DNA of 64,000 bases from Candidatus Eiseniibacteriota bacterium (GTDB taxonomy: Bacteria; Eisenbacteria; RBG-16-71-46; CAIMUX01), in the NCBI GenBank assembly GCA_903844735.1, contig CAIMUX010000103.1, positions 1 through 64,000 of the forward strand. The letters run 5' to 3'. The notes under the pieces are model-generated. The model saw only the letters and a list, made by a program, of their open reading frames with translations. It ran no database searches and had not been told where the DNA came from. Positions 1-9,470 of this stretch are shown one piece after another. Position numbers and translations under genes: made by a program. Within the stretch, counting starts at the first letter, position 1. Each line of letters opens with the position of its first letter.

Positions 1-291
1 TCGTCTCCGTCTCCTCGACGTACGAAACGTACGCCTGCGTCGCCGGAGCCGAGCGCGCCTTGCATCCACGACCGACTGGCGCGACCCTGCGCCTTCGCTG
101 TCCGGCCGGGCCCGCGCCGTTGGGGCCTCGTCCGGTGTCTGGAAGGGATCGGGCAACGGACGGTCGTTCAACGTGTTGGCAGGACTCGCCGCGGTGTCGC
201 ATTTCAGGGGTGGTCAAACCCCTGGCCCATGCTGTAATCTTGGCGGGTTGTCTTGGCGGACGGATTCATCTCGGTTCGGAGGTACGGTTCC
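1..291 (+). promoter_or_regulatory. rpmE leader with hairpin and extended -10
   Basis: I recognise no coding sequence in the first 250 bases. Bases 205-224 form a perfect 7-bp stem (CAGGGGT / ACCCCTG) with a 6-base loop. Just downstream, 230-238 reads TGC-TGTAAT, an extended -10 differing from TATAAT at one position. The hairpin covers where a -35 would lie, so it could be an operator for the rpmE-prfA-prmC genes. It has no T-run, which argues against a terminator. Inference from pattern only. Confidence 0.35.
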
Positions 292-540
292 ATGAAGGAC
301 GGCATTCATCCCAGCTATCGGAAAGCCTCGGTCACGTGCGTCTGCGGGCATAGCTTCGAGACGCGGTCGACCCTGGGCAAGGACTTCCGCATCGAGATTT
401 GCTCGAATTGCCACCCGTTCTATACGGGCAAGCAGAAGCTGGTCGACTCGGCCGGCCGCGTCGAGCGTTACCTGCGGAAGTATGGTAAGGAAACGCCGAA
501 GCCGGAGACCGCTCCGACCGAGGCCGCGGCGGCTGAGTAG
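292..540 (+). CDS. rpmE: Large ribosomal subunit protein bL31
   Basis: An 82-residue bL31, a component of the 50S subunit. The start ATG at 292 follows GGAGGT (278-283) at good spacing; an upstream in-frame TTG at 253 lacks this. The N-terminus [11 protein letters not shown] is typical of the family. Four cysteines (C16, C18, C37, C40) form the zinc-ribbon pattern of the C+ (zinc-binding) type, and [20 protein letters not shown] is the usual C-terminal core. An Ala/Pro/Glu tail of about 15 residues extends past it. It leads a rpmE-prfA-prmC group, a common bacterial gene order. Very sure. Confidence 0.97.
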   Translation: MKDGIHPSYRKASVTCVCGHSFETRSTLGKDFRIEICSNCHPFYTGKQKLVDSAGRVERYLRKYGKETPKPETAPTEAAAAE

Positions 541-562
541 TAGCGCGGCGGCCCAGGCGACA

Positions 563-622
563 GCCCGGCAAGTCAGGTAGCCGCCCGGCAAATCATCTGT
601 CCGTCTGGCGAATCAGGAAAGC
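563..622. repeat. Three degenerate 20-bp tandem units
   Basis: In the rpmE-prfA spacer three successive 20-base units start at 563, 583 and 603. They share a core close to CCCGGCAA(G/A)TCA; the third is the most diverged. The role is unknown and it may be chance. Confidence 0.3.
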
Positions 623-696
623 GGCTCCCGGGAGGATCCGTCCGTCCGGGGGCCTTGTCTTTGCCTAGAGGCGACCCTCGGGAGACATGCAGATCC

Positions 697-1773
697 ATGA
701 GCGATCTCCTGCGCAAACGTGACCAGCTCAAGGAGCGCATGCTCGAGCTGGATCGTGCCCTCGTCGATCCCAAGGTCCTCTGCGATGCCCGCGAAATGCG
801 CCGGCTCGGGCGCGAGCGGAACCATGCGACGGCGATCCTCTCCGCCATGGCGGAGTTCGACGTCGCGTCCCGGAACCTCGCCGAGCTGGAGGCGTTGCTG
901 CACGCCGGGGACGATCCCGACTTAGTCACGCTCGCGCGTGAGGAGATCGATGGGGCGCGGGAACGCGCGGTCAACGCCGAGACGGCGCTCCGGCAACAGC
1001 TCGTTCCGCGTGATCCCAACGACACCAAGAGCGCCATCGTGGAAATCCGCGCGGGCACCGGCGGCGAGGAGGCGGCCCTGTTCGCTCGGGATATCTACCG
1101 GATGTATGCCCGCTACGCCGAGGGCAAGGGGTTCCGTCTGGACCTCATGAGTTCGAGCACCACCGAGCTGGGCGGGGTCAAGGAGATCGTTCTGCTCCTC
1201 GAAGGCGAAGACGCGTACGGCACCATGAAGTACGAAAGCGGCGTCCACCGCGTGCAGCGCGTGCCGGAGACGGAGGCCCAGGGGAGGATCCATACCTCGG
1301 CCATCAGCGTGGCCGTTCTGCCGGAAGCCGAAGAGGTGGACGTTGAGGTCGCCGAGAAGGACCTGAAGATCGACGTGTTCCGGTCCTCCGGGCCCGGCGG
1401 GCAGAGTGTCAACACCACCGATTCGGCGGTGCGCGTCACCCACCTGCCCACCGGTCTCGTGGTGCAGTGCCAGGACGAGCGCAGCCAGCTCAAGAACAAG
1501 AACAAAGCGATGACGATCCTGCGATCACGGTTGCTCGACCGGATGCGTCAAGAGCGGGAGCAGGCCCAGGCTGCCGCCCGGCGCGGGATGGTTTCCACCG
1601 GCGACCGTAGTGCGAAGATCCGCACGTACAATTTTCCCCAGAGCCGCGTGACGGATCATCGAATCGGGCTTACAGTGTATAACCTTCCAGGCGTGCTCGA
1701 GGGAGATCTCGATCCTCTGATCGGACCGCTGCGTCTGGCGGACAACGAAGCGAGGCTTTCGGGCGAGGCCTGA
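697..1773 (+). CDS. prfA: Peptide chain release factor 1 (RF1)
   Basis: A 358-residue class I release factor that recognises UAA/UAG stop codons and triggers peptidyl-tRNA hydrolysis. The universal GGQ motif is at residues 234-236 within [12 protein letters not shown]. The preceding domain has the RF1 signature [14 protein letters not shown]-type sequence (here [17 protein letters not shown]), and the C-terminus has the conserved [15 protein letters not shown] segment. RF1 usually has about 360 residues, so the gene is full length. I chose ATG 697 ([15 protein letters not shown]) because the 14 upstream in-frame residues are not family-like. The stop is 3 bases before the prmC GTG, and prmC would methylate this GGQ glutamine. 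Confidence 0.97.
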   Translation: MSDLLRKRDQLKERMLELDRALVDPKVLCDAREMRRLGRERNHATAILSAMAEFDVASRNLAELEALLHAGDDPDLVTLAREEIDGARERAVNAETALRQQLVPRDPNDTKSAIVEIRAGTGGEEAALFARDIYRMYARYAEGKGFRLDLMSSSTTELGGVKEIVLLLEGEDAYGTMKYESGVHRVQRVPETEAQGRIHTSAISVAVLPEAEEVDVEVAEKDLKIDVFRSSGPGGQSVNTTDSAVRVTHLPTGLVVQCQDERSQLKNKNKAMTILRSRLLDRMRQEREQAQAAARRGMVSTGDRSAKIRTYNFPQSRVTDHRIGLTVYNLPGVLEGDLDPLIGPLRLADNEARLSGEA

Positions 1774-1776
1774 GCG

Positions 1777-2700
1777 GTGCGGCAGATGAACCGGGCGGGC
1801 GGGATGACGATTCTCGGGCTTCTCCGCGATGCCGCGGCACACCTCTCGGACATCGACGCCGGGAATCCCCGGCTCGAAGCGGAATACCTCCTGGCGCTCG
1901 CCCTTGGCATTGAACGGCCGGTCTTGCTGGCACGCGATCCCGGTGTGCCGGTCGAGCCGTACGCCCAGACGCGCTTCGGCGTTTTGCTCGCAAGGCGCCT
2001 GGCCCGTGAGCCGCTCCAGTATGTCCTCGGCACCGTTCCGTTTGCCGGCCTCGACTTGGTGATCGGCCCCGGCGCGCTGATTCCGCGGGGAGAGACCGAG
2101 GTGCTCGTGGAGCAGGTGGCGTCGGCGCTGCGTTTTGCCTCCTCGGCCGGCTCGCCCGCTTCTCCCTCGGCTTCGCGCGAGCAAAGCCGCGCTCCCCTGC
2201 TCATCGATGTCGGTACCGGCTCCGGAGCCATCGTTCTGGCACTGCTGCACCTCTTGCCGGGTTGGCGCGGGATCGGGGTCGACCGCTCTCGGGCGGCGCT
2301 GTCCTGGGCGCAGCGAAACCGTGCGATCGTGGGGGAGCGACGGTGCGATCTCTTCCGCGGCGATCTCCTGACGTCGATCCGCCCCACAGTGGCTGACGCC
2401 GTGGTATCGAATCCGCCGTACGTCCGCTCCGCGGAGATCCCGGGGCTCGCCCCGGAGATTCTCGAGCACGAGCCGCACGAGGCGCTGGATGGCGGGGTCG
2501 ACGGTCTCGAGCCGTTCCGGCGATTGGTTGTCGAGGCGACGCGCGTGCTTCGACCCGGAGGACTCTTGGCCGTGGAACTTGCGCCGGACGAGCCGGAGCA
2601 GGCCGCGGAGCTCCTCGCGGCGAGCGGGGCCTTTCACCCGGCGTGGACTTTCCTCGATCTCGCCGGTAGGAAGCGGGGGCTCCTGGCGCGCCGGGTGTAG
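1777..2700 (+). CDS. prmC: Release-factor glutamine N5-methyltransferase
   Basis: A SAM-dependent methyltransferase that modifies the GGQ glutamine of release factors. The N-terminal helical domain (NPRLEAEYLLA) is followed by PRGETEVLVE, the SAM-binding IDVGTGSGAIVLAL segment and the catalytic NPPYVRS motif. It starts at GTG 1777 or ATG 1786, directly after prfA, indicating co-transcription. Oddity: a Ser/Ala/Pro-rich insertion (about 2130-2195) sits between the two domains and contains a small inverted repeat (CGGCTT / AAGCCG). It should be surface-exposed and tolerated. The family usually has about 280 residues, so 307 fits with the insert. Confidence 0.93.
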   Translation: MRQMNRAGGMTILGLLRDAAAHLSDIDAGNPRLEAEYLLALALGIERPVLLARDPGVPVEPYAQTRFGVLLARRLAREPLQYVLGTVPFAGLDLVIGPGALIPRGETEVLVEQVASALRFASSAGSPASPSASREQSRAPLLIDVGTGSGAIVLALLHLLPGWRGIGVDRSRAALSWAQRNRAIVGERRCDLFRGDLLTSIRPTVADAVVSNPPYVRSAEIPGLAPEILEHEPHEALDGGVDGLEPFRRLVVEATRVLRPGGLLAVELAPDEPEQAAELLAASGAFHPAWTFLDLAGRKRGLLARRV

Positions 2701-2763
2701 CGCGAGCTCATCGAGCAGGGGCGGCCATGCGAGGCACTCCCGGCCCCCGGGGGTCCCGATGAT

Positions 2764-2824
2764 CCGCAGAACATTCCCCGCAGCGAGTTGCGAGCGATCA
2801 CCAGACATTGATTTGTCACTCCGG
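2764..2824 (-). repeat. 61-bp dispersed repeat, copy A
   Basis: Read on the minus strand, these 61 bases match 53963-54023 (plus strand) at about 51 of 61 positions by eye. The copy lies 64 bases past the prmC stop. The other copy lies 36 bases past the tyrS stop, in the same orientation relative to the gene. Most differences fall at third positions of one reading frame (RRTFPAASC.RSPD..LSLR), so both could be pieces of an old coding sequence. Confidence 0.6.
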
Positions 2825-3197
2825 ACTCCATGCAGATCGGGATCCTCGCACTCCGGCACCCCACCGTTCCATTTCCCCCACCTTACCTTTCCCCGCGCTT
2901 CGTACGAATGGGTGGGCGGCTGTTCACCACAGAGGTACAGGTTCGTGTTCGGCATGGGGAGGCGGTTCTCTCGACTACGGAATTCTGTGGCGGGAGTGGT
3001 TGACGCAGGTCCCGGTGGTCCCGGCTGCCGGGGTCCTTTTGTTCGCGTTGTGGCAGAGGTTTGCGACGGTGATGGTGCGGGCGGATTCTCTGTTCCGCAA
3101 GGGTTCGGACCGGTACCGTGGCGAACCGTCTGGTTTTCGCAATGTGGCCTCGGGATTCTCTGCCTCTCGGTTCTCTGCGACGATCCGGTTAACGCGC

Positions 3198-3230
3198 CCG
3201 TTCGGCTCGCACCCCGTGCCGAACGGTTTT
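3198..3230 (+). terminator. Rho-independent terminator
   Basis: A perfect 9-bp stem CCGTTCGGC (3198-3206) / GCCGAACGG (3218-3226) with an 11-base loop is followed by TTTT at 3227-3230. It lies between prmC and the secreted-protein cluster and would stop plus-strand transcription from upstream. Confidence 0.6.
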
Positions 3231-3440
3231 CGAACTCGACGCCTGCGGTGACCGCCGCCACCGTCCGGCCCGCCACCCTGGGGTCTTGAGGCAGGCGGTT
3301 CTCGGGGTTTCCTTCCCCCGTGCGATCCGGCTGCTGCAAAATGGGTTGACGGCCCTGCTTCTGAGGAGTACAGCCTCATTCGTCGTTCGACAAGCGCCAC
3401 CTGCTCCAGACCTCAACTTCCGCTGTGGGGGGAACGTGAC

Positions 3441-5171
3441 ATGACGACTCGATCCCGATCCCTGAACCGACTGCTATGCGTTGGGCTCCTTCTCTTCATC
3501 CCAGGGCTCACCTTGGCCGGCCCCAATGAGGGCGGCACCCTCATCCTCCACGCGAATCCCTCGCTCGTGTTCACAAGCGACATGCAGAACCCTTGCGGGC
3601 ACTCCGGGCTGGCCGCCTGCTCGCTGGCTGTTACCAGCGTGCCGTGGGATCCCGGGAAACGGATCGTGTTCCATGCCATCGCGGCGTTTCCGCCGGAGTC
3701 CCAGCCGCGCCTGAAAGCGCTCTCGTTTGGAATCGACTACGACCCCGAGAAGTTCTTCCTGGTGGCGCGCCATACCTGCGCAGACTTCGAGATTCCGGGC
3801 ATTGACTGGCTGGCACCCGGCACCGGCACCAGTCAGTCCTGGACCACGGGCGCGCAGACCGGCTTGCTCACGGAAGTCTATTGGTTCGTGGGATATGCCA
3901 ATTCGGAGCAGACACTGGACTCGACATCGGTCTCGCTCATTCCGCATCCGTTGCAGCACGGCGTTTTCGTAGACGATGCGTTTCCGTCGGAGGTGGATAC
4001 GATTGCCGGATTCGGGAGATTGGGGTTCGGGGGGACCGGCGCCGCCCCGTGTCCGCGGGTTAGCGAGATCCCTGAACCGGAGTACGTCGTGCTGGCGGGC
4101 GACGATCAGTTTGCCTGGGCGCTCCACGCGACAGGGCCCGAGATAGAGGTGCAAGTAAACCGCTTCGGCGGGTCCGACAAATCCCGGATGTTCCCGGTAC
4201 CCTCCGTCAAGGTCATTACTGAAGACGGCCCCCTCGGCGGGTCAACCCTGACGATCGTTCCGGTTCTTCCCAATGGACAGATACCCGACTCATCGAAGCA
4301 CCTGCCGTCGAAGGGGCGGTCAGACAAGACCTTGTCAAGCTTGACTGACCAAAGGCGCCAGGAAGCACTTCGACAGCTCCAAGACCTTCAAATCAATCCG
4401 TCGGAGGTGTATGATTGCACTACCTCACCCAGTGGCTCAACCGAGTTCCTGCACCTTCCTTCGCGGACCATTGTGACGCAGCCCTCTCCTGCAGGTCGGT
4501 GGGTAGTCCATCCATTCGGCATAGAAGAGCCGGAATTCTCGGCCGACGAGACCCGGGCTGCCGCCGCGACGAAGGACGGGCGCATTGTTGTCTTCGGCCG
4601 GACTGGCGGTGTCATCATGCGCACAGCCAAATTGCCAGGCTCCGTTGATCAGCTTCACATTGATGCTGAAAACCAGACGGTGAGTTTTGTCCATCACGAT
4701 CTGACCACAGATGACTCGAAGGTACTGGACATCGCGACCGGGCAGATCACCACGATAGCCGGTCTCCCAGATGGATCGCGATACTACTCCGGCGATCGGC
4801 TTCGCATGCTGGTGATCCTCGACTACTATCATGGACTTGCACGGCTCTACGATACCGGTGATTCTTACAATCCCATCGCTCTCGCAGACTACTCCGCGGG
4901 TACCCCGCTCACCACCGCCGCCGTATCCAACGACGGGAATATGGTGGCGGTTCAGGTTCTCGAGGAGGGCAGTCGATCTCACACGGAGGTGCGATTGCTC
5001 AATGGCTCCCTCGATCCCCTAGGCTCGCCCTTGGTGACTCACATTCGGAACGACGGTCTGGACTTCAAGGGCGGGTACCTGTTCGTGGGCACGCAAGACC
5101 ATCGGATACCGGCGTGGGTTAGGGAGGTCCAGACACACGACATCCTGGTCTTTGACTTGCGGGAGAAGTAG
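3441..5171 (+). CDS. Secreted protein with lineage N-domain and propeller-like C-half
   Basis: 576 residues. The N-terminus has a signal peptide (basic start, then LLCVGLLLFIPGLTLAG). Residues about 30-215 match, from memory, a domain recurring in Eisenbacteria-type genomes: GGTLILHANPSLVFTSD, PRLKALSFGIDYD, EVYWFVGYA and FVDDAFPSEVDTI...LGFGG. Its function is unknown to me. The second half has repeated short strands (DGRIVVFGRTGG, DDSKVLDIATGQITTIAG, ARLYDTGDSYNPIALADYS) suggesting a beta-propeller. ATG 3441 follows a G-rich ribosome site. The next gene starts 4 bases after the stop, so the two are probably co-transcribed. No catalytic motif seen. Confidence 0.75.
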   Translation: MTTRSRSLNRLLCVGLLLFIPGLTLAGPNEGGTLILHANPSLVFTSDMQNPCGHSGLAACSLAVTSVPWDPGKRIVFHAIAAFPPESQPRLKALSFGIDYDPEKFFLVARHTCADFEIPGIDWLAPGTGTSQSWTTGAQTGLLTEVYWFVGYANSEQTLDSTSVSLIPHPLQHGVFVDDAFPSEVDTIAGFGRLGFGGTGAAPCPRVSEIPEPEYVVLAGDDQFAWALHATGPEIEVQVNRFGGSDKSRMFPVPSVKVITEDGPLGGSTLTIVPVLPNGQIPDSSKHLPSKGRSDKTLSSLTDQRRQEALRQLQDLQINPSEVYDCTTSPSGSTEFLHLPSRTIVTQPSPAGRWVVHPFGIEEPEFSADETRAAAATKDGRIVVFGRTGGVIMRTAKLPGSVDQLHIDAENQTVSFVHHDLTTDDSKVLDIATGQITTIAGLPDGSRYYSGDRLRMLVILDYYHGLARLYDTGDSYNPIALADYSAGTPLTTAAVSNDGNMVAVQVLEEGSRSHTEVRLLNGSLDPLGSPLVTHIRNDGLDFKGGYLFVGTQDHRIPAWVREVQTHDILVFDLREK

Positions 5172-5175
5172 ACAA

Positions 5176-6615
5176 ATGCACGGAATCATCCGGGTTCTTT
5201 TCATAGCAAGTGCGCTCCTGATAACCGGAAGCATGGCCGCAGCAAAGCCTAACTTCTTCTCCGAAGACGTATTTCCTGCGGACACTTCTAGCATCGCCTT
5301 TGTAACGGGCGAGTTCGGGGAGCTACGGACAGATCCGAACGTTTCGCACAATGGGCTCCACAGCGGAATTGACCTAGCAGTGCCATCAGGTACAGCGGTC
5401 CACGCGCCGTTTCGCTACACGGGAGAGTGCATCGTGGCAGAGCCCCCGAGCAGCTACCTCATGATTCGTGCCACGGACAAGAACACCGCTTTTGTCGCGG
5501 GTCACATTACAACGGGATGGCACAAGGATGATCATCTCTTCTCCAATGACGTGCTGGGCTGGACCGTAGGCAGTCATCTGCACGCGGAGATTCAGGAGAA
5601 GGACAACGCTGTGCTAGACTGGGGGCCAGAGTGGTCCGTGAATCCACGGCTGTATGCCTTTGACAATGTAACGACTTGGACTGCGGACACGCAGGGGCCA
5701 GCCTTCACGCGCTATACCCAGGATCACTACGGTAACACTTGGGACCTGGTGATTGGTGCCTATGATCGGAGAACCTCGACGGCAACGATCCGCAATGGTG
5801 TGTACCAAATCGCCTTGTACGTCGATGGAAACACCACCGCATACGTGCTGGACCATTGCTTCGACACGATGCACGGTTCTTCTAGTGAAATCTACTCGTC
5901 TGGTAACGTAACTCCGGAGACGGATTTCGAGTATTTCTTCCGGTGGAGGGCACCGGACGATGAGAAGCACACTTGGCAAGTGGCGATCTGGGACCTCACG
6001 AACGATCCCGTCCTCAGCGTCTCGGAAGAGTTCACCGCAGAAGCGCCTTCGGGGGTGTCCGCAGATTCGCAGGACGGGCGTGTCCACGTGTCCTGGCAGC
6101 ATCGGGACGTGCGTGCGGGTGGTTGGTTCGATGTCCTCGCCGCCAGGAGCAAGGTGAGCGGATTCGCGAAAGTCAATTCCGAGCCGATCTGGCGATGCGA
6201 GGGCCAGGATGCCTACTCCTACTCGTGGCTCGTGCCGGTGGCGTGGGACTCCGTATACGTGCATGTCGTAGCAGAGGACCAGGAGGGGCACAGAGAGCAG
6301 CTGGGCGAACAAGCTGTGCGCATCGAGCGGGCCTCGGTAATCGGCGTGAAGCTGTTACCTAATCCTTCGGCGGGCGCGTACAGCATTGAGACCAATGTCC
6401 CCGAAGCTGGAGAAGTGCGGATTGAGGTATTTGGAGTTGATGGTCGCCTTGTCGCACGGCCGTTCCTCGGACGGGCCGTTGCCGGACGACTGCTCGTTGA
6501 GTGGGATGGACGGGACGCCGGGGGCATACCGGTGGTGAGCGGGCAGTACTACGTGGCCATTAGCCTCCCCGGCGTACGGAATCGGCTCACGCGGAAGATG
6601 ACGGTAATGAAGTGA
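5176..6615 (+). CDS. Secreted M23-family metallopeptidase with FlgD-like tail
   Basis: 479 residues. A signal peptide (to about residue 23, ITGSMAAA) precedes an M23 (LytM-like) domain. H62 and D66 of GLHSGIDLAVPSG and H134/H136 of GSHLHAEIQ supply the usual zinc ligands and catalytic histidine. M23 enzymes cleave peptidoglycan cross-bridges or glycyl bonds. A Gly-Val-Ser-rich Fn3-like segment follows (about 295-390), then a C-terminal FlgD-like module (VFGVDGRLVARPF ... WDGRDAGGIPVVSGQYYV) that in related lineages is thought to be a surface-sorting or anchoring signal. The start is 4 bases after the upstream stop. Confident in family, not in substrate. Confidence 0.85.
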   Translation: MHGIIRVLFIASALLITGSMAAAKPNFFSEDVFPADTSSIAFVTGEFGELRTDPNVSHNGLHSGIDLAVPSGTAVHAPFRYTGECIVAEPPSSYLMIRATDKNTAFVAGHITTGWHKDDHLFSNDVLGWTVGSHLHAEIQEKDNAVLDWGPEWSVNPRLYAFDNVTTWTADTQGPAFTRYTQDHYGNTWDLVIGAYDRRTSTATIRNGVYQIALYVDGNTTAYVLDHCFDTMHGSSSEIYSSGNVTPETDFEYFFRWRAPDDEKHTWQVAIWDLTNDPVLSVSEEFTAEAPSGVSADSQDGRVHVSWQHRDVRAGGWFDVLAARSKVSGFAKVNSEPIWRCEGQDAYSYSWLVPVAWDSVYVHVVAEDQEGHREQLGEQAVRIERASVIGVKLLPNPSAGAYSIETNVPEAGEVRIEVFGVDGRLVARPFLGRAVAGRLLVEWDGRDAGGIPVVSGQYYVAISLPGVRNRLTRKMTVMK

Positions 6616-6694
6616 GGAAACGCGAGCGAATCCTGAGAACAGCGGGCAGGTTGACAACGCGGTCGAGTTGGGCATATCGATGAGGAGGACTCCA

Positions 6695-9259
6695 ATGTTG
6701 TATTGGCGCCGGATGTGCTGCGTTCTCGCGTCATGGGTGTGTCTGTTGCCGGCGGCGGCGATGGCTTTTGGTCCTCTGGATGTGAACAACTCGTACGACT
6801 TCGTGATCCTCACAGACGCCTCCCTTGCGACTGAGGCCCAGCGCCTCAACGCGCACCGTGGACAGACGCTCAGATCTTGTCTCGTTACAACATCCGAGGT
6901 CTCGGCGGCGTTCACGGGATCGACGATGGCGGAGAAGATCCGGGCGTTTGTCCTTTACGCGTACCAACACTGGAAGATTGCACCCACGTATCTCGTCCTT
7001 ATCGGAGACGCTGACCGAACGAACGCAGCATACGACCTCGTGCCGACAATGAATCGGTACAATGGCGACATCTCTCCCAACTGGAGCGGCGACTTCTTCT
7101 ACGCGGACGATGGGTACTTCGTTGGTCCGGTCGCTGCAGGCGAGAAGAAGCCGATACTCCTCATCGGCCGAATTCCGGCACGAACACCGGCGGAACTCGG
7201 CTGCGCGATCGACAAGATCATCGCCTATGATGCAATCACGGGGACGCCCACATGGCTCCAGAGCATCCTAATGGCCGCCGGCGACCACTACAACCTCTGG
7301 CCCGGGGACAATGACGAGTACAGGACGATGAATGAGGACGTTCGCGCCGACGAGTTCTCCGAGTGGGATCCAGCAAAGCTACAGACCCTGTACTCCTCGG
7401 AGCATCACTACCAAGGCGATGGTCCGACATACCTAAGGAACGCGTGGAACACTGGCATTGGCTTTGTTAATGCTTTCGGCCAGACGGAAGGTGCGCACAG
7501 CGACGTGCTTGTCGGGATGGCATCGTTCAACGTACCTCCGACTCCGCCCCCTACGTTCACGTACACTCTTGCGCCGACTGGATACTGCCCGGTGGTATTC
7601 GGTGCAACCTGTCTGGTTAACGAGTTCCACGAGGATCGAGTATCCAGTATTGCGGAGGACTTGCTGTTCAAGGCCTCGGATCGAGGGGCAGTTGCGGTGG
7701 TGGCGCCGAGTCACGTCATTGATGCCAGGGCGGGGTGTGCCATGGACCGGGTGTTCGTTCATGGCATGCTGCACGACGGCGTTCGGGGCATCGGCAGGCT
7801 GCTGACTGGTGCGCAAGAGCGGCTGCGGGAGTTCGGTTTGGCGGACGCTGTCGTCGAGCAATTTGTGATCATTGGCGATCCGGCAACGGAAGTCAAGCTG
7901 AGCCCGCTCCCCCCGCCGACGGACCTCGGAACCGGTTTTGAAATCGAGGACGCTTTTGCACTGCAGGATCACCGACTGGAGGACCAGCATGTCCAGAATA
8001 CAAGCACCCGGATCGTTCACGTGGAAGAAGAGGTGGCACCGCTCGGCGAGCGTATGTTGCGGGCGAAGGCGACGGTCTCCTCAGGCTGTTCTGTGACGCT
8101 TGTGGAGTGGGGGCTACAGGACGTGGGCTTCGAGATTGCCCCAAATGCGATCTTGTCGTTCTGGATCAATGTCACGGAGTCGCCGGGAAACCTGGATCAT
8201 ATCGTGTTGGAGGGAAACACGACGGATGGCGAGATATCGGACAAGCCGTTGATCGTGGACCAGAACGGGGTCCGACTGGTTGCGTACGGACGGAACGCAC
8301 TTCCGGCGGGCTGGCAGTTCGTGTACTCCGATCTCAGTTCACTGGCCGGAGAGACGCTGCTGGATCTTCGCTTGGTGTACTGGGACTTCTCGGGTCTGGG
8401 CGGACCTCTGACGGCCTATGTGGATGATGTGCGCGTGAAGAGGTACGAGGTTCCTGAAAGGGGGGAGCCAGATGCGATTCTGAACTCATCGTTCGAGGAG
8501 GACGTGGACGGAAATGGAACTCCGGACTTCTGGACGAACACGCTCGGTCTGGCCGAGACGGGTACCGTCACGCGCTCGGACCACGTAGCATGGAGCGGGC
8601 GCTACAGCATGGAAGTGGACGACGAGTACGGCCAGGGCGAGGGAGCGCAGTACCTCATGTTCGCGAACAGGGATGAGTCGGAGTACGTGTGTGAGTTTCG
8701 ATACATGTCTCCCTATGCAACGCAGTTCCGGGTGGAGTTCTACGACATCGGCTCAGGCAATGTCATCAGTGAGCGTGTGATCGAGGCGGGATACGACTGG
8801 CGGGTCGGGGTCGCTGGATTCTCCAACCCGCACCATGGATCATATACTGCCAGGGTGAAACTCCGGATCTTACCGCTGACAGAGTCAGAGCCGGTGTACA
8901 TCGACGATCTTCACGTTTATCCGGGCGTGCTGGCCGCGACGCGGGAGGTGGCGGGGCCGGATGGCCAGAGTCCATCGTACGGGCTTCTGCGGGTGGTTCC
9001 GAACCCAGGGAATGTGCGGTGCGGGGTGGAAGTGCGCTACGGGATCGGACGGGCGGCGGAGAAGATCGTCCTTGATGCGTTTGATGCGTCGGGGCGTCAC
9101 GTAGGGGGATCGAGCGTGATGTCGGTCCCGGCGGGCATTCATAGCATGGTGTGGAAGCCTGCGTCGGGAAGTACGCTGCCGCCAGGCCAGTACTTCCTGA
9201 AGGTACGTGCGGACGGAGAGCCGGTTCCTGGAAGTCTGAAGGTGATGCTGCTGCCTTAG
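6695..9259 (+). CDS. Secreted C25 (gingipain)-like peptidase with FlgD-like tail
   Basis: 854 residues. ATG 6695 has AGGAGG at 6683-6688; ATGs further upstream lack a spaced site. A signal peptide (VLASWVCLLPAAAMA) precedes a C25-like fold: YDFVILTDASL, APTYLVLIGDAD, GRIPARTPAEL, and a candidate nucleophile Cys in VFGATCLVNEF followed by SIAEDLLFKASDRGAVAVV. The usual GHG catalytic histidine position reads NAFGQTEGAHSD, so either the histidine has moved or the domain is inactive. Two jelly-roll, carbohydrate-binding-like domains follow (about residues 420-590 and 600-755), and the C-terminus (VPNPGNVRCGVEVRYG ... LPPGQYFLKVRADG) is the FlgD-like module. The family is a moderate-confidence call. 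Confidence 0.7.
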   Translation: MLYWRRMCCVLASWVCLLPAAAMAFGPLDVNNSYDFVILTDASLATEAQRLNAHRGQTLRSCLVTTSEVSAAFTGSTMAEKIRAFVLYAYQHWKIAPTYLVLIGDADRTNAAYDLVPTMNRYNGDISPNWSGDFFYADDGYFVGPVAAGEKKPILLIGRIPARTPAELGCAIDKIIAYDAITGTPTWLQSILMAAGDHYNLWPGDNDEYRTMNEDVRADEFSEWDPAKLQTLYSSEHHYQGDGPTYLRNAWNTGIGFVNAFGQTEGAHSDVLVGMASFNVPPTPPPTFTYTLAPTGYCPVVFGATCLVNEFHEDRVSSIAEDLLFKASDRGAVAVVAPSHVIDARAGCAMDRVFVHGMLHDGVRGIGRLLTGAQERLREFGLADAVVEQFVIIGDPATEVKLSPLPPPTDLGTGFEIEDAFALQDHRLEDQHVQNTSTRIVHVEEEVAPLGERMLRAKATVSSGCSVTLVEWGLQDVGFEIAPNAILSFWINVTESPGNLDHIVLEGNTTDGEISDKPLIVDQNGVRLVAYGRNALPAGWQFVYSDLSSLAGETLLDLRLVYWDFSGLGGPLTAYVDDVRVKRYEVPERGEPDAILNSSFEEDVDGNGTPDFWTNTLGLAETGTVTRSDHVAWSGRYSMEVDDEYGQGEGAQYLMFANRDESEYVCEFRYMSPYATQFRVEFYDIGSGNVISERVIEAGYDWRVGVAGFSNPHHGSYTARVKLRILPLTESEPVYIDDLHVYPGVLAATREVAGPDGQSPSYGLLRVVPNPGNVRCGVEVRYGIGRAAEKIVLDAFDASGRHVGGSSVMSVPAGIHSMVWKPASGSTLPPGQYFLKVRADGEPVPGSLKVMLLP

Positions 9260-9470
9260 GCCGTAGGTTCGTGGCAGGCTGGGCGGGGAGGACGTGCGGG
9301 CCGCGGGCTCGAGTGTCAGAGAGCGGTGGGGACAACGATGGAGGTTCCGTCGGTAGGCGCGGGAAGGTCACAGCGGAGGGCGTGGGAGCGAAGAGCAGGC
9401 CGTGGTTCCCTGGCGGAGATGCGATTCTCCATGCGCATTTAGGGTTGACGTGTTCTCCCCAACATAGTAC
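9260..9470. other. Right flank of IS110-type element
   Basis: Noncoding between the C25-like gene and the transposase stop. IS110-type elements lack terminal inverted repeats, so I cannot place the element edge. I see nothing else here. Confidence 0.3.

Larger units (their letters stand above)
2701..3440. other. Intergenic stretch after prmC
   Basis: 740 bases without a gene I can support. It holds dispersed-repeat copy A and a terminator-like hairpin, annotated separately. The remaining open frames are shadows without family-like content. It may be gene remnant given the repeat. Confidence 0.5.

Noticed and set aside
1525-3339. 604-residue minus-strand frame over prfA and prmC
   Set aside because: Shadow of two certain genes in high-GC DNA; Arg/Pro-rich with no family content.
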